A stretch of DNA of 60,000 bases from Gnetum montanum (GCA_015680685.1 MNCI01010754.1:64001-124000); one strand, 5' to 3'; shown: positions 12,009-24,506, counted from the stretch's first letter. Translations and numbers: made by a program. The notes: generated from the sequence alone by a model not told the origin.

Positions 12009-12176
12009 GTTCACATGCTGGATACTTAGAAAAATTTTTAGTGTTCACAAATTGGACACTTAGAAAAATTTTCAGTGTTCACACGCTGGACACTTAGACA
12101 AATTTTTAGTGTTCACATGCTGGACACTTGACAAATTTTCAGTATTCATACGTTGCCAGCTTGATACCCTGGACAC
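12009..12176 (+). repeat. 34-bp tandem repeat, about five units
   Basis: Starts at 12009, 12042, 12076, 12110 and 12143. Core: TGTTCACACGCTGGACACTT then AGAAAAATTTT. In the E3 leader between primer site and gag. Confidence 0.85.
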
Positions 12177-12212
12177 TTAGAAGAATTTTATACTTACCTT
12201 TCCACATGCTGC

Positions 12213-12774
12213 AGTTAGTCACGTTGTAGTTGGTCATGCTAGACAGTTAGTCACACTGCAGTTAGTCATGCAGGATAGTTAGTCACACTGGACAGTTAGT
12301 CACACTGTAGTTAGTCATGCTAGACAGTTAGTCACGTTGTAGTTAGTCATGCTACAGTTAGTCACACTAGACAGTTAGTCAAGCTGGATAGTTAGTCACG
12401 TTGGAAAGTTAGTCAAGTTGGGCAGTTAGTCACGTTGTAGTTGGTCATGCTGGACAATTAGTCAAGCTGGACAGTTAGTCACGCTACAGTGAGTTACGCT
12501 AGATAGTTAGTCACATTGTAGTTAGTCATGCTGTAGTTGGTCACACTGGACAGTTAGTCATGTTGCAGTTAGTCACGCTGGACAGTTAGTCATGCTGGAC
12601 AGTTAGTCATGCTACAGTTAGTCACGATGGATAGTTAGTCATGCTGGACAGTTAGTCATGCTGTAGTTAGTCACACTGCAGTTGGTCACGCTGGATAGTT
12701 AGTCACGCTGCAGTTAGTCACGTTGGACAGTTAGTCATGCTACAGTTAGTCACACTACAGGCTAGTCACATTGC
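12213..12774 (+). repeat. Minisatellite of mixed 15/17-bp units in the E3 leader
   Basis: About 35 units of AGTTAGTCACGCTG followed by either C/T or GAC, giving interspersed 15- and 17-base units. Units vary mostly by CG to TG or CA changes (CACGCTG, CATGCTG, CACACTG), as expected from cytosine deamination. The GTCACGCTGG word also occurs through the E3 LTR, so the array probably grew from LTR-like sequence. Confidence 0.9.
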
Positions 12775-12857
12775 ACATGCTACAACCTCAACTCAGACCA
12801 CACACTGCACTTGTTGACTTATTGCCTTGTCCGTATGCTGCCCAGTCATACATCACC

Positions 12858-15330
12858 ATGGAGTCTTCCTAGATTTCCAACACACATGCCCATGTAATCC
12901 TCATACAAAAATAGTATAACTACATTTGTGTGAAGATTTAGGCCAACCTTCCCATTGATCACATAGAGAAGGAAGAGAAACAAAACATTGAGTGCATATA
13001 CATGGGGGGTCATGAATTCACTCCATCCATATATGAAATCATCCCCCTTTTGAGCCCTAGCACCACCTCATCTCCCAGCTCCTTATGGCAAGGAGCCAAA
13101 ACTCATGGCGACCCACTAAGGAGTCCCAAAACCAAGATGAGGAAGATGACTCTACGGCACAATTTGAACATGAGGATTCATATTACACCCTCACTCCCCA
13201 CACCTACATGAACCCATCATTCCACCCTTGCATCGGATAGACGACCACTCACCAAGTGTCAACTAGCACACAAGCATCGGTATCCTAACAGAGATTACTC
13301 ACATCCATCTCCACCTAGTACATACCGCACATGCAAACACATGGAGCCCCTTTTATTACTTTAGCTCCACACATCTAGGGTGTCACTTCACAGTTTGTGG
13401 CTAGGCAAGGAACCATACCCCTTGTTCAACAACCCACTCACTTCAATGTGCCACACCCTGCAACCACAGCTCTGAACATTTCTCTACAACAACAAATGAC
13501 AACCCAATCTTCCTAGCCAACTAATTTGCCTACCACTAAAGAGTGGGCAGAAGCAAAAAAAATGATTCAAGCGTTAGCTGAAGAGGTAAAGAACCTCAAA
13601 ATGACAAACACTGAACAAGTTAAAGTAGTGGACTTCTACCAAGATGATCCAATTAGCTCTTCAGTTCCATCGTTTGCTTTACCCAAGGGAATCACACTCC
13701 CATAGTTAACCATGTGCAATGGGAAGGGAGACCTGAATGCTCACTTAGTAACATTCTGATTAGAGACCCTATTGATTCAAGCTTGGCCCCACGCAATCCT
13801 ACACGTGTTCGCCATGTCCCTAACAGATAGTGCCTTAGACTGGTACCAAACCCTGCCACATAACTCCATATCCTCTCTGGAGGATCTGTTACATTAGTTT
13901 GTCACCAGGTTTAAGTACAACCTCAAGCTTGAGGTCACACTAGACACTCTAATATAGGTGAAATAAGCACCACTAGAGCCTGTGCAGAATTTCATTCAAT
14001 GATGGAGTGCAGCTCATAACGAACTTCATGAGCCCATCCTTGAAATGTATTTGCTTACGATTCTAAAGGGAGCCATGAATGACTTCGTTAAGTCAAAACT
14101 ATACTACCTAAGTGCTCAAATGTTGAGCCAAGCCTTCATGTAGATCAAGAACATTAAACAAGCTACACAAACCAACAATGATCCCACCTATGTGCCTTAT
14201 AAGAATCAACATGTTGCCAAACAAAAGACAACAATGGAAACTATAGCCACAAGCACAAAAACAACAAACACCAGTACCAACCTATCTATAACAATAGGGG
14301 CCATCCCAAGGCCCAACTTTTAGTGCAAGGATCACTCTAAGTATATTCCACTACCCACGTGACCCTCTGAACTACTGGAGAAACTCCTCAAAATGCACAA
14401 ATCCAATACAAACAAGTAGCGGAGAATTCCCACCAAAGACACGACAGGTATTGTGAGCTACTAAGGAACCCCACCTTAGTAGTGCCAAACGAGCCCATGG
14501 TCCCATGACATTTCAAGTTAGATCAATTCTGTCACTACCACCAGATGTTCAGTCATAATACCGACACCTATCGTGCCTTAAAGGATGATCTTCAGGCAAT
14601 GATAGAACGGGGCCAACTCAACATCAACACCCTGAGTCAACCTAGCAGAGATGATGCCTCCTATGTCATAAACTCCATTAGCATAGGAAGAAAGTGCAAA
14701 CCTCTATGACAACCTTTTGTGATTTGTGTGCCTCTTAGCAAGGCAATGATCCCCTCTACCTCCATGAGCAAGAGGTCTTCCATTGTCATCTAGGTGCCAC
14801 CTCAAGCACCTGAAAAACCTTTCATGGTCAAAGTACCACCGCAATCATCCACTAAGATGTTAAACTGGAATGATGCACCAACCACAACTGCAAAGAAACC
14901 TTTCTTCATCAAGGTGCCAAAACAAGCTAGTCAAACATCAAGGACTCCTCCCAAACTACCATTTGTCATAAAGGTGCCACCACGCAATGGCCCCTCACCT
15001 ACCCAGAGCCCAACCATAGGCAACATCTCAACCTCTTCTCCCTCAAGAGTCAACCTTGCCAACAACACGGGTAAGCCTACCAAATGATACCAGAAGAGGA
15101 CTAACGAACAACGAACAACCTCCACACCCAAAACAAAAGCCATACCAAGTAAGAAACAATCAAACGTTGGGGCCCCTACACCTAATCTCAAGAAAACCAG
15201 GCCTAAGCCCTCTACGCAAGAGGCCCATCCCTCAACCCGCATGAAGGAAGCCAAAGCCAACACAATGACCAACAACACAGACTTCGTAGCTACACTAGCC
15301 CAGGTAAAATAAACACTCAAACAGAAGAAC
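12858..15330 (+). pseudogene. gag: E3 gag
   Basis: The ATG at 12858 (MESS) matches the E4 gag start. The capsid core runs from about 13540: EWAEAKKMIQAL, VVDFYQDDPISSS, NAHLVTF, AWPHAILHVFAMSL, ALDWYQTLP and NDFVKSKLYYLS, each with a clear counterpart in E2 and E4. A zinc-knuckle-like block follows near 14530 (FCHYHQMFSHNTDTY; the second Cys of a typical Tat knuckle is not visible). Then comes a Pro-rich segment with repeated PPxxPF-IKVP-type phrases at 14790-15000. Many stops, mostly TAG where E4 has Gln or Trp, and at least one frameshift (frame 2 at 13541, frame 1 by 14794) make it non-coding. Confidence 0.8.
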
Positions 15331-16275
15331 ATGATGATGAGCTTGTACAACCTGGTCATGACTTTAGCCATTTACTGCGAAGCCTTAGCTCAAATGTTAG
15401 CATCCATTCCTGTTATGGAGGACATCCCTGCAAATGAGGAATCCATCCATGCAATGATTTTGCAACATAAACCACAAGGATTGGGTTCAAATAGCTTAAC
15501 CTTCTGCGATGATGCAGTTAAAGTCAACCCCGAATGAGGGGAGGTCACAACAGCCCCATTTTCGATTAGTATACGTGTTGGCCAATGTACCATTCACAAA
15601 GTGCATGTTGATGATGGTGCAGCAACAAATGTAGCTTTATACTTCATCATCGACAAACTAGGCATGGTAGACGAGATCATGCCAACAAAAACCACGTGTT
15701 TAAAATCCTTCAACGGATCATGTGTCATAGTTAAGGGCATAATCAACTTAGCCTTTGTGGTAGGAGAACAATTTCCCACTAGCACATAGTTCACTATCAT
15801 AGAAGAGATTCCAATTTTCAACATGATTCTTAGTAGACCTTGGCTAGCCCAACAACAGGTCATTTCCTGACCGATACATCAAGAAATCCACCTTCCATAT
15901 GAAGGTGGACAAGTCATCATACATGCCGATAACATTCCCTTTCAAGCCATCCACAACATAGACATGTCACAAGTATTGAAAGAAGAATCTCTTGATGGAA
16001 CACCCATGACAACAGATGCAACACCTAGAGCTAAAATGCCCGAATGAGTGGTAAAAATCGAAAGCCTCCCAGAGCAACAAAAGCCTAGCACACCTCCTAG
16101 ACCACATCTGGCTAGGAAACAACCACATGATCAAGGCTTCCCTGCGGCCAAAAACACATCTGATCCCCCCCCCCCCCCCCCCCCCACACTCTTTACCTTT
16201 GTTCATTGTGCATACATCACCTTAGTTTGCATTGTACTAGCTTACATGTTTGCATGTGGTTTGAAAAGGCCTTAA
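15331..16275 (+). pseudogene. pro: E3 aspartic protease and C-terminal tail
   Basis: One frame, few stops. A helical linker (MSLYNLVMTL, ALAQMLASI) precedes the protease catalytic loop VDDGAATNV (Asp codon 15610-15612). The downstream block is NMILSRPWLA, where most copies have ILGRPWLA. The loop has D-D-G rather than D-[ST]-G, a variant shared by E4 and, as N-D-G, by E2, so it looks like a lineage trait rather than damage. The frame ends in a proline run produced by a 21-base C tract at 16165-16185. Confidence 0.75.
16165..16185 (+). repeat. Poly-C tract, 21 bases
   Basis: Uninterrupted run of C. Length may be unreliable in the assembly. Confidence 0.9.
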
Positions 16276-16725
16276 CTAGCCTATGGCCCGAAAAGTCCTT
16301 AAACTAACACATGGCCCGGAAAAGCCCTAAACTACTACTTTTCGCATTATTTTCTATTTTTCTTGTGCATTTAGGGTCTGTTTTCAGTAGTTACTACTTC
16401 ACATTGTGTCCTCTAGTTTCTTCTTTTGTAGGATCACCTAGATGTACGTGAATGCATCCACACATTGTCCTAGAATCATGACGATAAACTAATACCACAA
16501 AATAGTCCTGGCATCATGACCTAAAACTGATACCACAGATCATCCAAAATGACAATAAACTACCGCACTCTCATCTAATAGAGTCTTCTAAGACTATAAA
16601 ATAACTCACCTCTCCATATTCTACCATGACTATAAATTAGCATTGCACTGTCTGCTACGATGCTAAACTGGCTACGTCCAATGGGTTATGATGTAAAACT
16701 AATCCACGATAGTCTACCAAGACTA
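16257..16725 (+). repeat. E3 hairpin-unit array
   Basis: Scattered units of a short stem-loop followed by TAAACTAGC-like sequence. Examples: GGTT-TGAAAA-GGCC then TTAACTAGC (16257-16280), TCAT-CCAAA-ATGA then CAATAAACTACC near 16526, AGTC-TTCTAA-GACT near 16582, AGTC-TACCAA-GACT then ATAAATTGGC (16711-16734). The first units are of the GGCC type and later ones of the GTC/GAC type, like the two outer arrays of E2 joined together. Confidence 0.65.
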
Positions 16726-17914
16726 TAAATTGGCAACTTATTCATGTGTCTACTACTCTGTTGCTGTAATCAAATGGCATGTCTTCATCAACCTGCTACA
16801 TGAATTCATCACATGGACTCTAACAACATTGCTGCTGCTCAATTTTTTTTTGCTACAGTTGCACGCAGTGTCTCCATCACATCGGTTGCATCCATGTTTA
16901 AAGTATTAAGCTAACTCATTCAATCATGGTTTTCTTGTCTTATTAGAGTTTTGTTTGTAGGATGACACCCATAGGTGTTCATACATGGATGCACTTCATC
17001 ATGACAACGAGGTACCACATTGTTCCTGATGCATGTAACCAGGTTAATCAAACTGTTCACAAGTAGATTCTCAATTTCCCAAACATCCCTTATTCCCTAT
17101 CATGTTCTCTCTACCTTGTTTAGTTACATTTCCCAAGTACATCCTAGTCACCTCAAAACTCTGAACACATGGTTGCACACTATAACTCTCAAGGCAGTTG
17201 CAACACACAACACAGCCCATGATACAATCACAAGCACACAAGCTCAAGTACAACATTAAAAAAAATGCTCTTTCCAAAACAAAAATCAGGCCCAAAAAAA
17301 TAGATAAATATAATAATAATAATAATAATAATAATATAAAAAATAAAAGAGTAAAATCCATCACGAGACCCTTGGAACTTCCCATATAAGCCCCAAGTGG
17401 GAAAGTACTTGTCTTGGAAGAAAACACTCGTGTCTCAAACAATCATGTTGCATCCTACCACGTGGCTTTGGCTATTGGACAATGGGTTCTCTTTGACACT
17501 CAACAAGGGTCCTATTTTTCCAAAGAATGCACCACATCACCACATGACTTTGGTTGTGACAAGAAGTTCTCGTAAATAGGATACAAGAGTCTCGTTCCTC
17601 CAAAGGAAGCACATCCCATGCCTTGGTCCCAAGTCCACTAGATACTGGCTACTAACAAGGACCAACATGATGTGTTCAAATAAGAGCATTCCTCTTCCCA
17701 TAGTTAAACAAAACCATCCCTTCATCAATCCCTAATCTCACAGTTACAAACCTTCTCCCTATACATCTTGAAACCTCATTCCCCGATCCCATGTACTTCT
17801 GAACACGGTGCGATGACATCTGGCGAAGTGTCAAAGAATAATGCTTGATACCTAGTTGCTTGTGGTGTTTTATACTTTTTTGTCGATGCCTCCTGGGTAG
17901 ATTCCTCCAGGCAT
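16726..17914 (+). other. E3 non-coding 3' region
   Basis: No pol domain found. Homologous along much of its length to 37946-39070 in E4 (shared blocks such as CTTGTCTTGGAA and CCAAAGAATG). Contains an (AAT)n microsatellite at 17311-17335. Confidence 0.7.
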
Positions 17915-17931
17915 CAACAAGGAGGGGCCAA
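17915..17931 (+). promoter_or_regulatory. E3 polypurine tract
   Basis: AACAAGGAGGGGCCAA abuts the 3' LTR. E4 has AACAAAGAAGGCCCAA and E2 has GACAAAGAGGTGTCAA at the same place. Confidence 0.75.
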
Positions 17932-20095
17932 TGAAAACACCACAAAATTTTGGCCTAGCACCTTCAAACAAGATTCAAGTTAAGTCATGCAGCTGCCCAA
18001 GCATGAGTACAGCATGACCAAATATGGAGGCCTTTGAAACAACCCCCAGTGGTTCACAATTCAATAGGAAAGGTTCTGTTAGGGTCCATAGGTGGCTACA
18101 TCAACTTCCGACATCTAGAATCAAAATTTTTAGGCTAAAAATGGTTGGTTTTGGCTAAGTACACTTTGGTTACATTTTCTTACGCTGCATAGCGTAAGGA
18201 TTAGCATCACCAAATTTTGGAGCCCCAAAATTGAGTAAAAATAGACTAAAATTAGGTACAAAGACCCTCCATGACCTTCACCAAGGTACCCACCAGCTCC
18301 TAGCCTCCAGAAAATCAAAATTTGGCCTTAAATGAGGTATTTTTAGTTGGTGACGCTGGGGTTACTTTCTCAGACTCTACACAACGTAACTAAGAAAAAA
18401 TAGGATAAAAAAAGTAGTTTTACGTAGCATCTTTGACACCAGAGCAACCCATAGGGACTAGAAGCACTCGTAATTGTTCACAGGCTTCAAAAACTCCAAA
18501 TATGAGCCTCAAATATGCCATTTTGACTTGGTGACGCTGGGGTTACTTTTTCAAATGTTGCACAGTGTGACCAAATAAGAATGGCTTAATTCAGGCACCT
18601 CCAGGCAGAATTTCAACATGAATTCAACTCTCAAGAGCTAGGCAACAATTGTACATGTTCACAAGCTTTAGAAAATCAAGATTTGGGCTTCAAACATGCC
18701 ATTTAAGCTTGGTCACGTTGGAGCCACACTTTGGTCATGCTACACAGTGTAAGCATAGCGTGACCAAACTAAACAGGCTTGAAACAAAAACAAAAGAAAG
18801 TTAAAATTTATACCTAGGCCACCCTGGAGAGTAGGCAGTAGTCAAGAAACATCAAACATACATAAAAATATAAAAATGAGCTCAAAATAGGGTAGAAACA
18901 CTTGGTGATGATAGGGTTACTTTTTCGGACACTACACAGCGTAATGCCCAGCGTAATCAACCAAAACAGGGCCAAAACGACATCCAAATCAGCCCAAATT
19001 TGGCACACAGAATCCTCATGATCCATGGCATGCATATCCACTCTGAAAATGAGTCTCATAGGTCAAGAACATGTTCAAAATTCACTTTTTTCAGGTCAAA
19101 GGCTATTAGTCACTCTGGCATGCTTCCAGTAGCATAAACCCAGCACAAAAAATTTCGTATGTTGGATGATGGACACTCGATGCTAGATGCTGATGCCAAA
19201 ACAGGATGTGCACACATCAAAGCTAGATCCATGCATTCTGGAGGCTTTGAAAGCACAAAAATAGCACAGAACTACAGATCCAAAGGCCAGATACCTAGAT
19301 CCACGCTTGTACATTAACATTTGTTGCATTTTTGACATTTTTTTCAGTGTTTCAAGTTCTTACGCTGGGCATTACGCATGCCAGTGTAAGAGATCTTTGA
19401 CACTACACTATACATTATAATATTTCATGCATCTGGTCAATGCATACACCTATCACCCAATCTGAATTTTCCTGACCCTGCAACCACTAATGTTCTTCCA
19501 GATCTAAATCTCATGTCCAAAACCCTATAAATCTCTTGTTTTTCCACTAGATCAGGGTTTAAAAAATTGGAATCTCACATAGTTAAGAAATCTGGGCATT
19601 AATCTCATATGTTGGATTTCATACAAACTTGGACATTGTACACCTGCAACCAAAAACCTGCATCTTCCTAGCATCCATTCTCATCCATCGGGGCTAAATG
19701 TCCTCCTTGTGACCACTCCGCAACTACATTTGACCAGTGCACATTCTAATTGTTTATCAATACAAACAATTTGTATTATTACCTAGATTCATGTAGTTTA
19801 CATTATTGTTCATGTTCATATTTTTTTCTATTTTCATTATCTATTATTTGAACAGTTTACATTCATTTCCATTCATTTATGTTCAGTTTTGCATTTGTTT
19901 ACGTATAACCCAACGCATCACAATTGCGTACGTTCGGGGAAGTCCTCATTTGATCAGCATGTGGACCATTCAAGGTAATCTACCTCCATTGATTTCTAGC
20001 TTACCCTCAAGCAAAGGTAGGGTCTTACTGTTTCATTTGTAGATCTCTTGGTGTCAGTTCACTCTAGCCTCTCACTGACGATTTTAGATGGTACA
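17932..20095 (+). repeat. E3 3' LTR
   Basis: 2164 bases, pairs with 9784-11942. TATA box CTATAAAT at 19525-19532. Ends GGTACA before the TAGCT duplication. Confidence 0.92.
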
Positions 20096-20100
20096 TAGCT

Positions 20101-20679
20101 AACGATTTTGTTGGCTAACAAGCAGAAGTTAGCATTGTAACCTTGAGCATTCTAAGCTTTATGTTTGACATTGTAAATAGTTAGCATTCTTAGTTGGCAT
20201 TTGGTTCTACTCTTTTCTACTACCTTGGTAGCACTTTGCATTGTTAACGCCTGAGCCCACATTCAAGCACACAACTGTCTTGCTCTACACATCTTGGTTA
20301 CCCTCAGGATCTCTACACTTCCCAACACTGTGCAACCGATTGTATTCATCTTGACAGAGTGAAGTTGTAGCTTTGAAGCAGTGCATTTCTCTAACTGCAT
20401 TTTTACTTTGTCTCTTACTTATCATTTGCATTTTTACACTGTTTTCTGCCTCTTTTACATTCAAGTATTAATTTGCACTATCAATCTCATTTTCAAATCA
20501 CACATTGCAAAATGTTATATAGACACTAACTAAGTCCTTGTCTGATTGACCAAACTATTTAGGGTGCCCCGTTTCTGTTCCACCCAGCACGACCCTCCTG
20601 CAGAAATAGGGTTGAGACTGTCAAACAACTGATGGCCTCTCGACATTTTTTCTAGCCGTTGATGTTTTTGGTTGCTAAA
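20101..20679 (+). repeat. E2 5' LTR, second part
   Basis: Continues the LTR after E3 and aligns to 45619-46197. Ends GCTAAA where the 3' LTR ends GCTACA, so the terminal CA has mutated. LTR length without E3 is about 1.73 kb. Confidence 0.9.
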
Positions 20680-20688
20680 GTTTTCTAG

Positions 20689-20704
20689 TGCTAGAAGGAG
20701 GGCC
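20689..20704 (+). promoter_or_regulatory. E2 candidate primer-binding site
   Basis: GTGCTAGAAGGAGGGC lies 9 bases after the LTR, with the same core as E3 and E4. Confidence 0.5.
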
Positions 20705-21084
20705 TTTGGTGCCCTTTCCATATGTCACGGTGGTCCTGTAAGCCTTTTGCACCCTGATATGCATTAGCATAAACTTGATACCCATCTATGGTTGTTTATG
20801 CATCATGCGGTGCAAATATGTCGCCTCGATGGTTCTTGGGGAGCCCTATAGGACATAAAGCCTTCGGTTGCCAACTGGCTTGCCTATATTATGGTAGTTT
20901 TGCATGCGCTTTGTACCCTATCACACACTAGCATAAACGTGACACCCTTTTGTGGTTGTTTACGCGTCGTGTGGTACAGATTGGTCAAACCAGCCCTGTT
21001 CCTATCCTTCGTATCTAGTCCTTTTGGGTCCATCTATTATTTGTCACCGCTCCCTTTGCGATTATGCCTATGCTCCTGCAGCCC
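20705..21084 (+). other. E2 leader
   Basis: Non-coding. Contains two related stretches (about 20740-20800 and 20900-20970), each with GCATAAAC-TGA-ACCC and TGGTTGTTTA-GC-TC, suggesting a local duplication of about 170 bases. Confidence 0.5.
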
Positions 21085-22840
21085 ATGACCACAACCATAG
21101 TGGGTAGCCATGTCACCTTCCTGGCATATCAATGCCCTTATTCCCCTATTTCATTTATAGCAACTATGCCTCTGCAAACTATTCATTAGTCCATTTCTGT
21201 AGTGCATCACACACCAATCATGGCTATCCTGCCACATTTTCATACTATACTTACTTCACAATCGTATGCAGCTTTCATTTCAATTCCTATGTTCACGTCT
21301 GTTCCACCCACTATGGTGGGCCCAGGCTTGTCCACATGGTGGACCCCATTCGCTTCTTTGCCTATTCTACAATCGTCACAGATGTCTCATCATGTTTTCC
21401 CTTAGACCTACCAAACCCTGCAAATGGTACAACCCAACGTGGGGTTATGGTCTATTCTGCCGGTGACACAAGCAGTCTATCCGGTAGCACAACCTACGGT
21501 TGCTGCTTCAATAGCATCACCTGCCAGGTGGTGGACAGCGTAAGCAGCACTGTTCGCGGGTGCTATCCCAACAGTACTGTCAGTGGGTCACGCCGCCATC
21601 CCTGCCATTCCATAGATGGGAACTACCTTAGCAGCTCCTCAACCGTCCTCAATGTCGCAGGGTTTGAACCAAGCGTTCCAGCTCATCCATACCCTCACCG
21701 AGGAAATAAAATGCCTCAAGGCTATCGGGTCTAACATGGTACAAGTCATAGACTTTTACCAGGATGACCCCATCAGCCTTGCAATTCCTGCACTGATGTT
21801 ACCCCCAGGGATGTCTCTCCCACACTTCACGAAGTACAACAGGGAGGGATATCCCAAAGCACATCTTGTTACCTTTAGGTCTAACTCTCTCCTGTTGCAA
21901 CAATGGCCACACATGATTATTTGTGTCTTTGGTATGTCCCTAGCTAGGAGAGCCTTGAATTGGTACCGCGTGCTGCCATGCTCATCCATTTAAACTCTAG
22001 AGGAGCTTCTGACCCAGTTTGTGATGCACTTTAAGTATAACTTGAAGCCAGAAACCACATTGGACCAGTTGATGAGCATGAAGCAGGACCCTCTGGAACT
22101 AGTCCAGATGTTCATTCAGTGATGGAGCACAACCCTTAACAAAATCCACAATCCCATCACGGAAGCCTACTTGTTGGTCATCTTTAAGGATGCAGTGAAT
22201 GACTTTATCAAGTCTAAATTGTACTACCTCGTTCCTTGCACTCTTAGTCAAGCCTTCACTCAAACTAAGAGTATACAAGATGTAGCTGAGTCAAGAAAAT
22301 ACCTAGCCTACATTACCTACATAAACACCTTCGCAAAGAAGGATAGGGGTAAGGCCCCAACAACCATAGTGGCCACTATGGCAATTGAGGCCAAGCCCAA
22401 ACCTAGTAACAATGGTAACAAGAATAACAAGAAACTAGCTGTACCCATGGCTAACACCATGCCTAAGTAGGGAAACATGCCGCAACCTCCAATTCCCGCA
22501 CCTGAGACATCTGCACAACCCAAATCAAATTTTGAGCGTAAAGATCGCTCAAAATACACCCCACTACCTCTCAAGCCTTCAAGACTTCTAAAGTAGCTAT
22601 TGGTAGCAGGGGACATTCAACATAAGCAGATGTTGAAAGAAGGAATCAGGAGACATCAGCGCTGCTGTGAGCTCCTTAGGAACCCATCCTTGGCCTTGCC
22701 CAATGAACCCCCCAGTTCCTAAGGGTTTCAGACTAGATAAGTTTTGTGACTATCACCAATAGTGTGGTCATAATATAGATTACTATCTAGCATTGAAAGA
22801 TGACATCCAGAGATTAATCAATCAGGGAAAACTAGTATTG
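21085..22840 (+). pseudogene. gag: E2 gag
   Basis: The ATG at 21085 (MTTTIVGSHVTFLAYQ) is in frame with the capsid core, giving a 180-residue Pro/Ala/Val-rich N-terminal region. Core blocks: MVQVIDFYQDDPISLAIP, KYNREGYPKAHLVTF, RRALNWYRVLP, FIKSKLYYLV and LSQAFTQTKSI (about 21620-22290). A basic Lys/Asn-rich segment follows, then a Tat-like zinc knuckle FCDYHQQCGHNIDYY read across one TAG near 22750, and DDIQRLINQG. Few stops before 22470; several with frame damage after. This is the structural protein of the only Tat-type copy here with a complete pol order. Confidence 0.8.
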
Positions 22841-23454
22841 GATGAAAGCAACCCAGTATGCCTTGAGAACCAATCTATGCATGTCTACACAAACCCCCTC
22901 AATGCTAATAATGTCGGTTATGTCATCAACGCCATCGGTATTGATAATGATCCTAGGCCATCCTAGTAGCCATTCGTGGTCCATGTGCCTCAGTGTAGTG
23001 CACCTGCACCACCAGCGGCTGGCCGAAGCTCACAATAGCCATTTGTCTAGAGAGTCCCTCCCCAGGGATCCATCTCCGGGCCACTTATTAGCAAAACCGT
23101 GCCACCCTATGCATTAATACTATTAGCTCCTTTTATCATCAAGGGGCTGATCCTTTCAATAGCCCTTGCCCCATGCAAGATAGCTGAATAACCTTCTCAT
23201 CCTAAAAATTGAGAAATGCATTTTGTAGGTGAGACGTTAAGAGGAAGTGTCACCCTTGGTACTTCCAAGCCTGCATCTTCACCCCCTACGCCTACGCCCT
23301 CATCACCAAAGATAAATGTTACTATAATTGTATAGTCTACACCACCTTATCAAAAATGGGTCTGAGCCTAGATTTGAATTCATCCCTCAGGAAATTCACT
23401 TCTAGGATGAATAAAAGAGGAGGAAGGCATTAAACAGGGGATGGCCAAGACCTC
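22841..23454 (+). other. E2 gag-protease linker, degraded
   Basis: Pro-rich fragments in shifting frames (VIKGADPFN-like, PPQRS-like), matching the Pro-rich linkers of E3 and E4 in position. No domain seen. Confidence 0.45.
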
Positions 23455-24363
23455 TTGCATGCCTTCACTCAGGTTGAACAAGCTCTAAGACAAAAAAACA
23501 CTACACTGAGCTTGTACGACCTAATCATGACGTCTGTCCTACACCGTAAAGCTTTGATCCACTTGTTGATAGTGATTCTGGTCAATGAAGGCATGTCAAT
23601 AGAAGAGAAAGTGAACCACTTGGTCATGCTTTCCTCTGCACCCACAGAGCCAGAACCGTCTCAACTCACTTTCTACGATGAATCCAGTAGGGAAGATCCT
23701 GAAAGGGGTTAGGTGATAACAACATCTCTATTCATCACAATTCAGGTTGGCCCACACTAGATCTGAAGAGTACATGTTAATGATGGGGCTGCCATGAATG
23801 TCATTACCTTACCTATTGTGGAAAAATTGGGCTTGGTCGACCAAATCAAACCCACAGCGATGTCATGCCTGAGGTCGTTCAACGGGGTACAAATCCTGGT
23901 GAAGAGCATAGTCCACATAGACTTCATAGTAGGGGACCAATTCCCCATAGATGAAATGTTCATCATAGTTGAGGAAATGCCCAGGTTTAACCTGATCCTA
24001 GGAAGGTCAGGGTTAGTGTAGCTTAGGGCTATCTCCTCACCCATACACCAAGAAATCCATCTACCATACGTAGGTAGGGAGGTGGTGATTCGTGGTGATG
24101 AAGTAGCAGAGCAGGCAATTAATAACATAGAAATGAAGTAGGGCTCAGAGGTCCTAACCTCTAAGAATGAAGTGCCAACTTATGCACACATTAACCATCC
24201 AGCGGGAGAAATGGCCTAGCAGGTCGGTTTCCAAAATGAAAGTACGTGGGTTGAGTTGCCCTTCCAAGTAGAGGACAACGATGCAAGAGAAGGCCCTAGT
24301 GAAGCACCTCAGCCTTACACTCTACTCAATCTACAATGGGTTAAGAAGCAACTACGCATAGTG
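23455..24363 (+). pseudogene. pro: E2 aspartic protease
   Basis: One frame with a few TAG stops. Helical linker TLSLYDLIMTSVLHRKALI, then LTFYDESS. The protease loop is VNDGAAMNV (Asn codon 23779-23781), where E3 and E4 have VDDGAATNV, and later NLILGRSGLV. The first residue of the catalytic triad is Asn here, a GAT-to-AAT change, so this copy would be inactive. The frame fades near 24363; RT does not begin until about 30019. Confidence 0.75.
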
Positions 24364-24506
24364 TAGCAACCTCACCACTTCCTACCCAGTTGCCATCCTT
24401 TGCACATTACCATCTTGCATTGTTTACAATCCATCTATCTACATGAGTTATCAGTTAGCCATTGTTCAAGTTGTTAATGTATCACCTCTTTGGCATGCTA
24501 CGCTAT

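Larger units (their letters stand above)
9784..20095 (+). mobile_element. E3: gag-pro-only LTR retrotransposon inserted in the E2 5' LTR
   Basis: Target duplication TAGCT at 9779-9783 and 20096-20100; the undisturbed E2 3' LTR shows the empty-site sequence at about 45610. LTRs start TGAAAACACCAC and end GGTACA. Inside are two tandem-repeat blocks, gag, protease, a hairpin array and a long non-coding 3' region. There is no RT, RNase H or integrase, and no room for decayed versions, so it needs proteins from a partner such as an E2-like element. Confidence 0.92.

Noticed and set aside
12213-12774. CRISPR-like regular repeats
   Set aside because: Units of 15-17 bases are contiguous with no unique spacers; this is a minisatellite in a plant element.
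16048-16275. Proline-run protein with a hydrophobic end
   Set aside because: The proline run comes from a 21-base C tract in the decayed E3 protease tail; the membrane-like end is chance.
21132-21734. 200-codon plus-strand open frame
   Set aside because: Shadow frame of E2 gag; the real frame has the capsid motifs and conserved residues.
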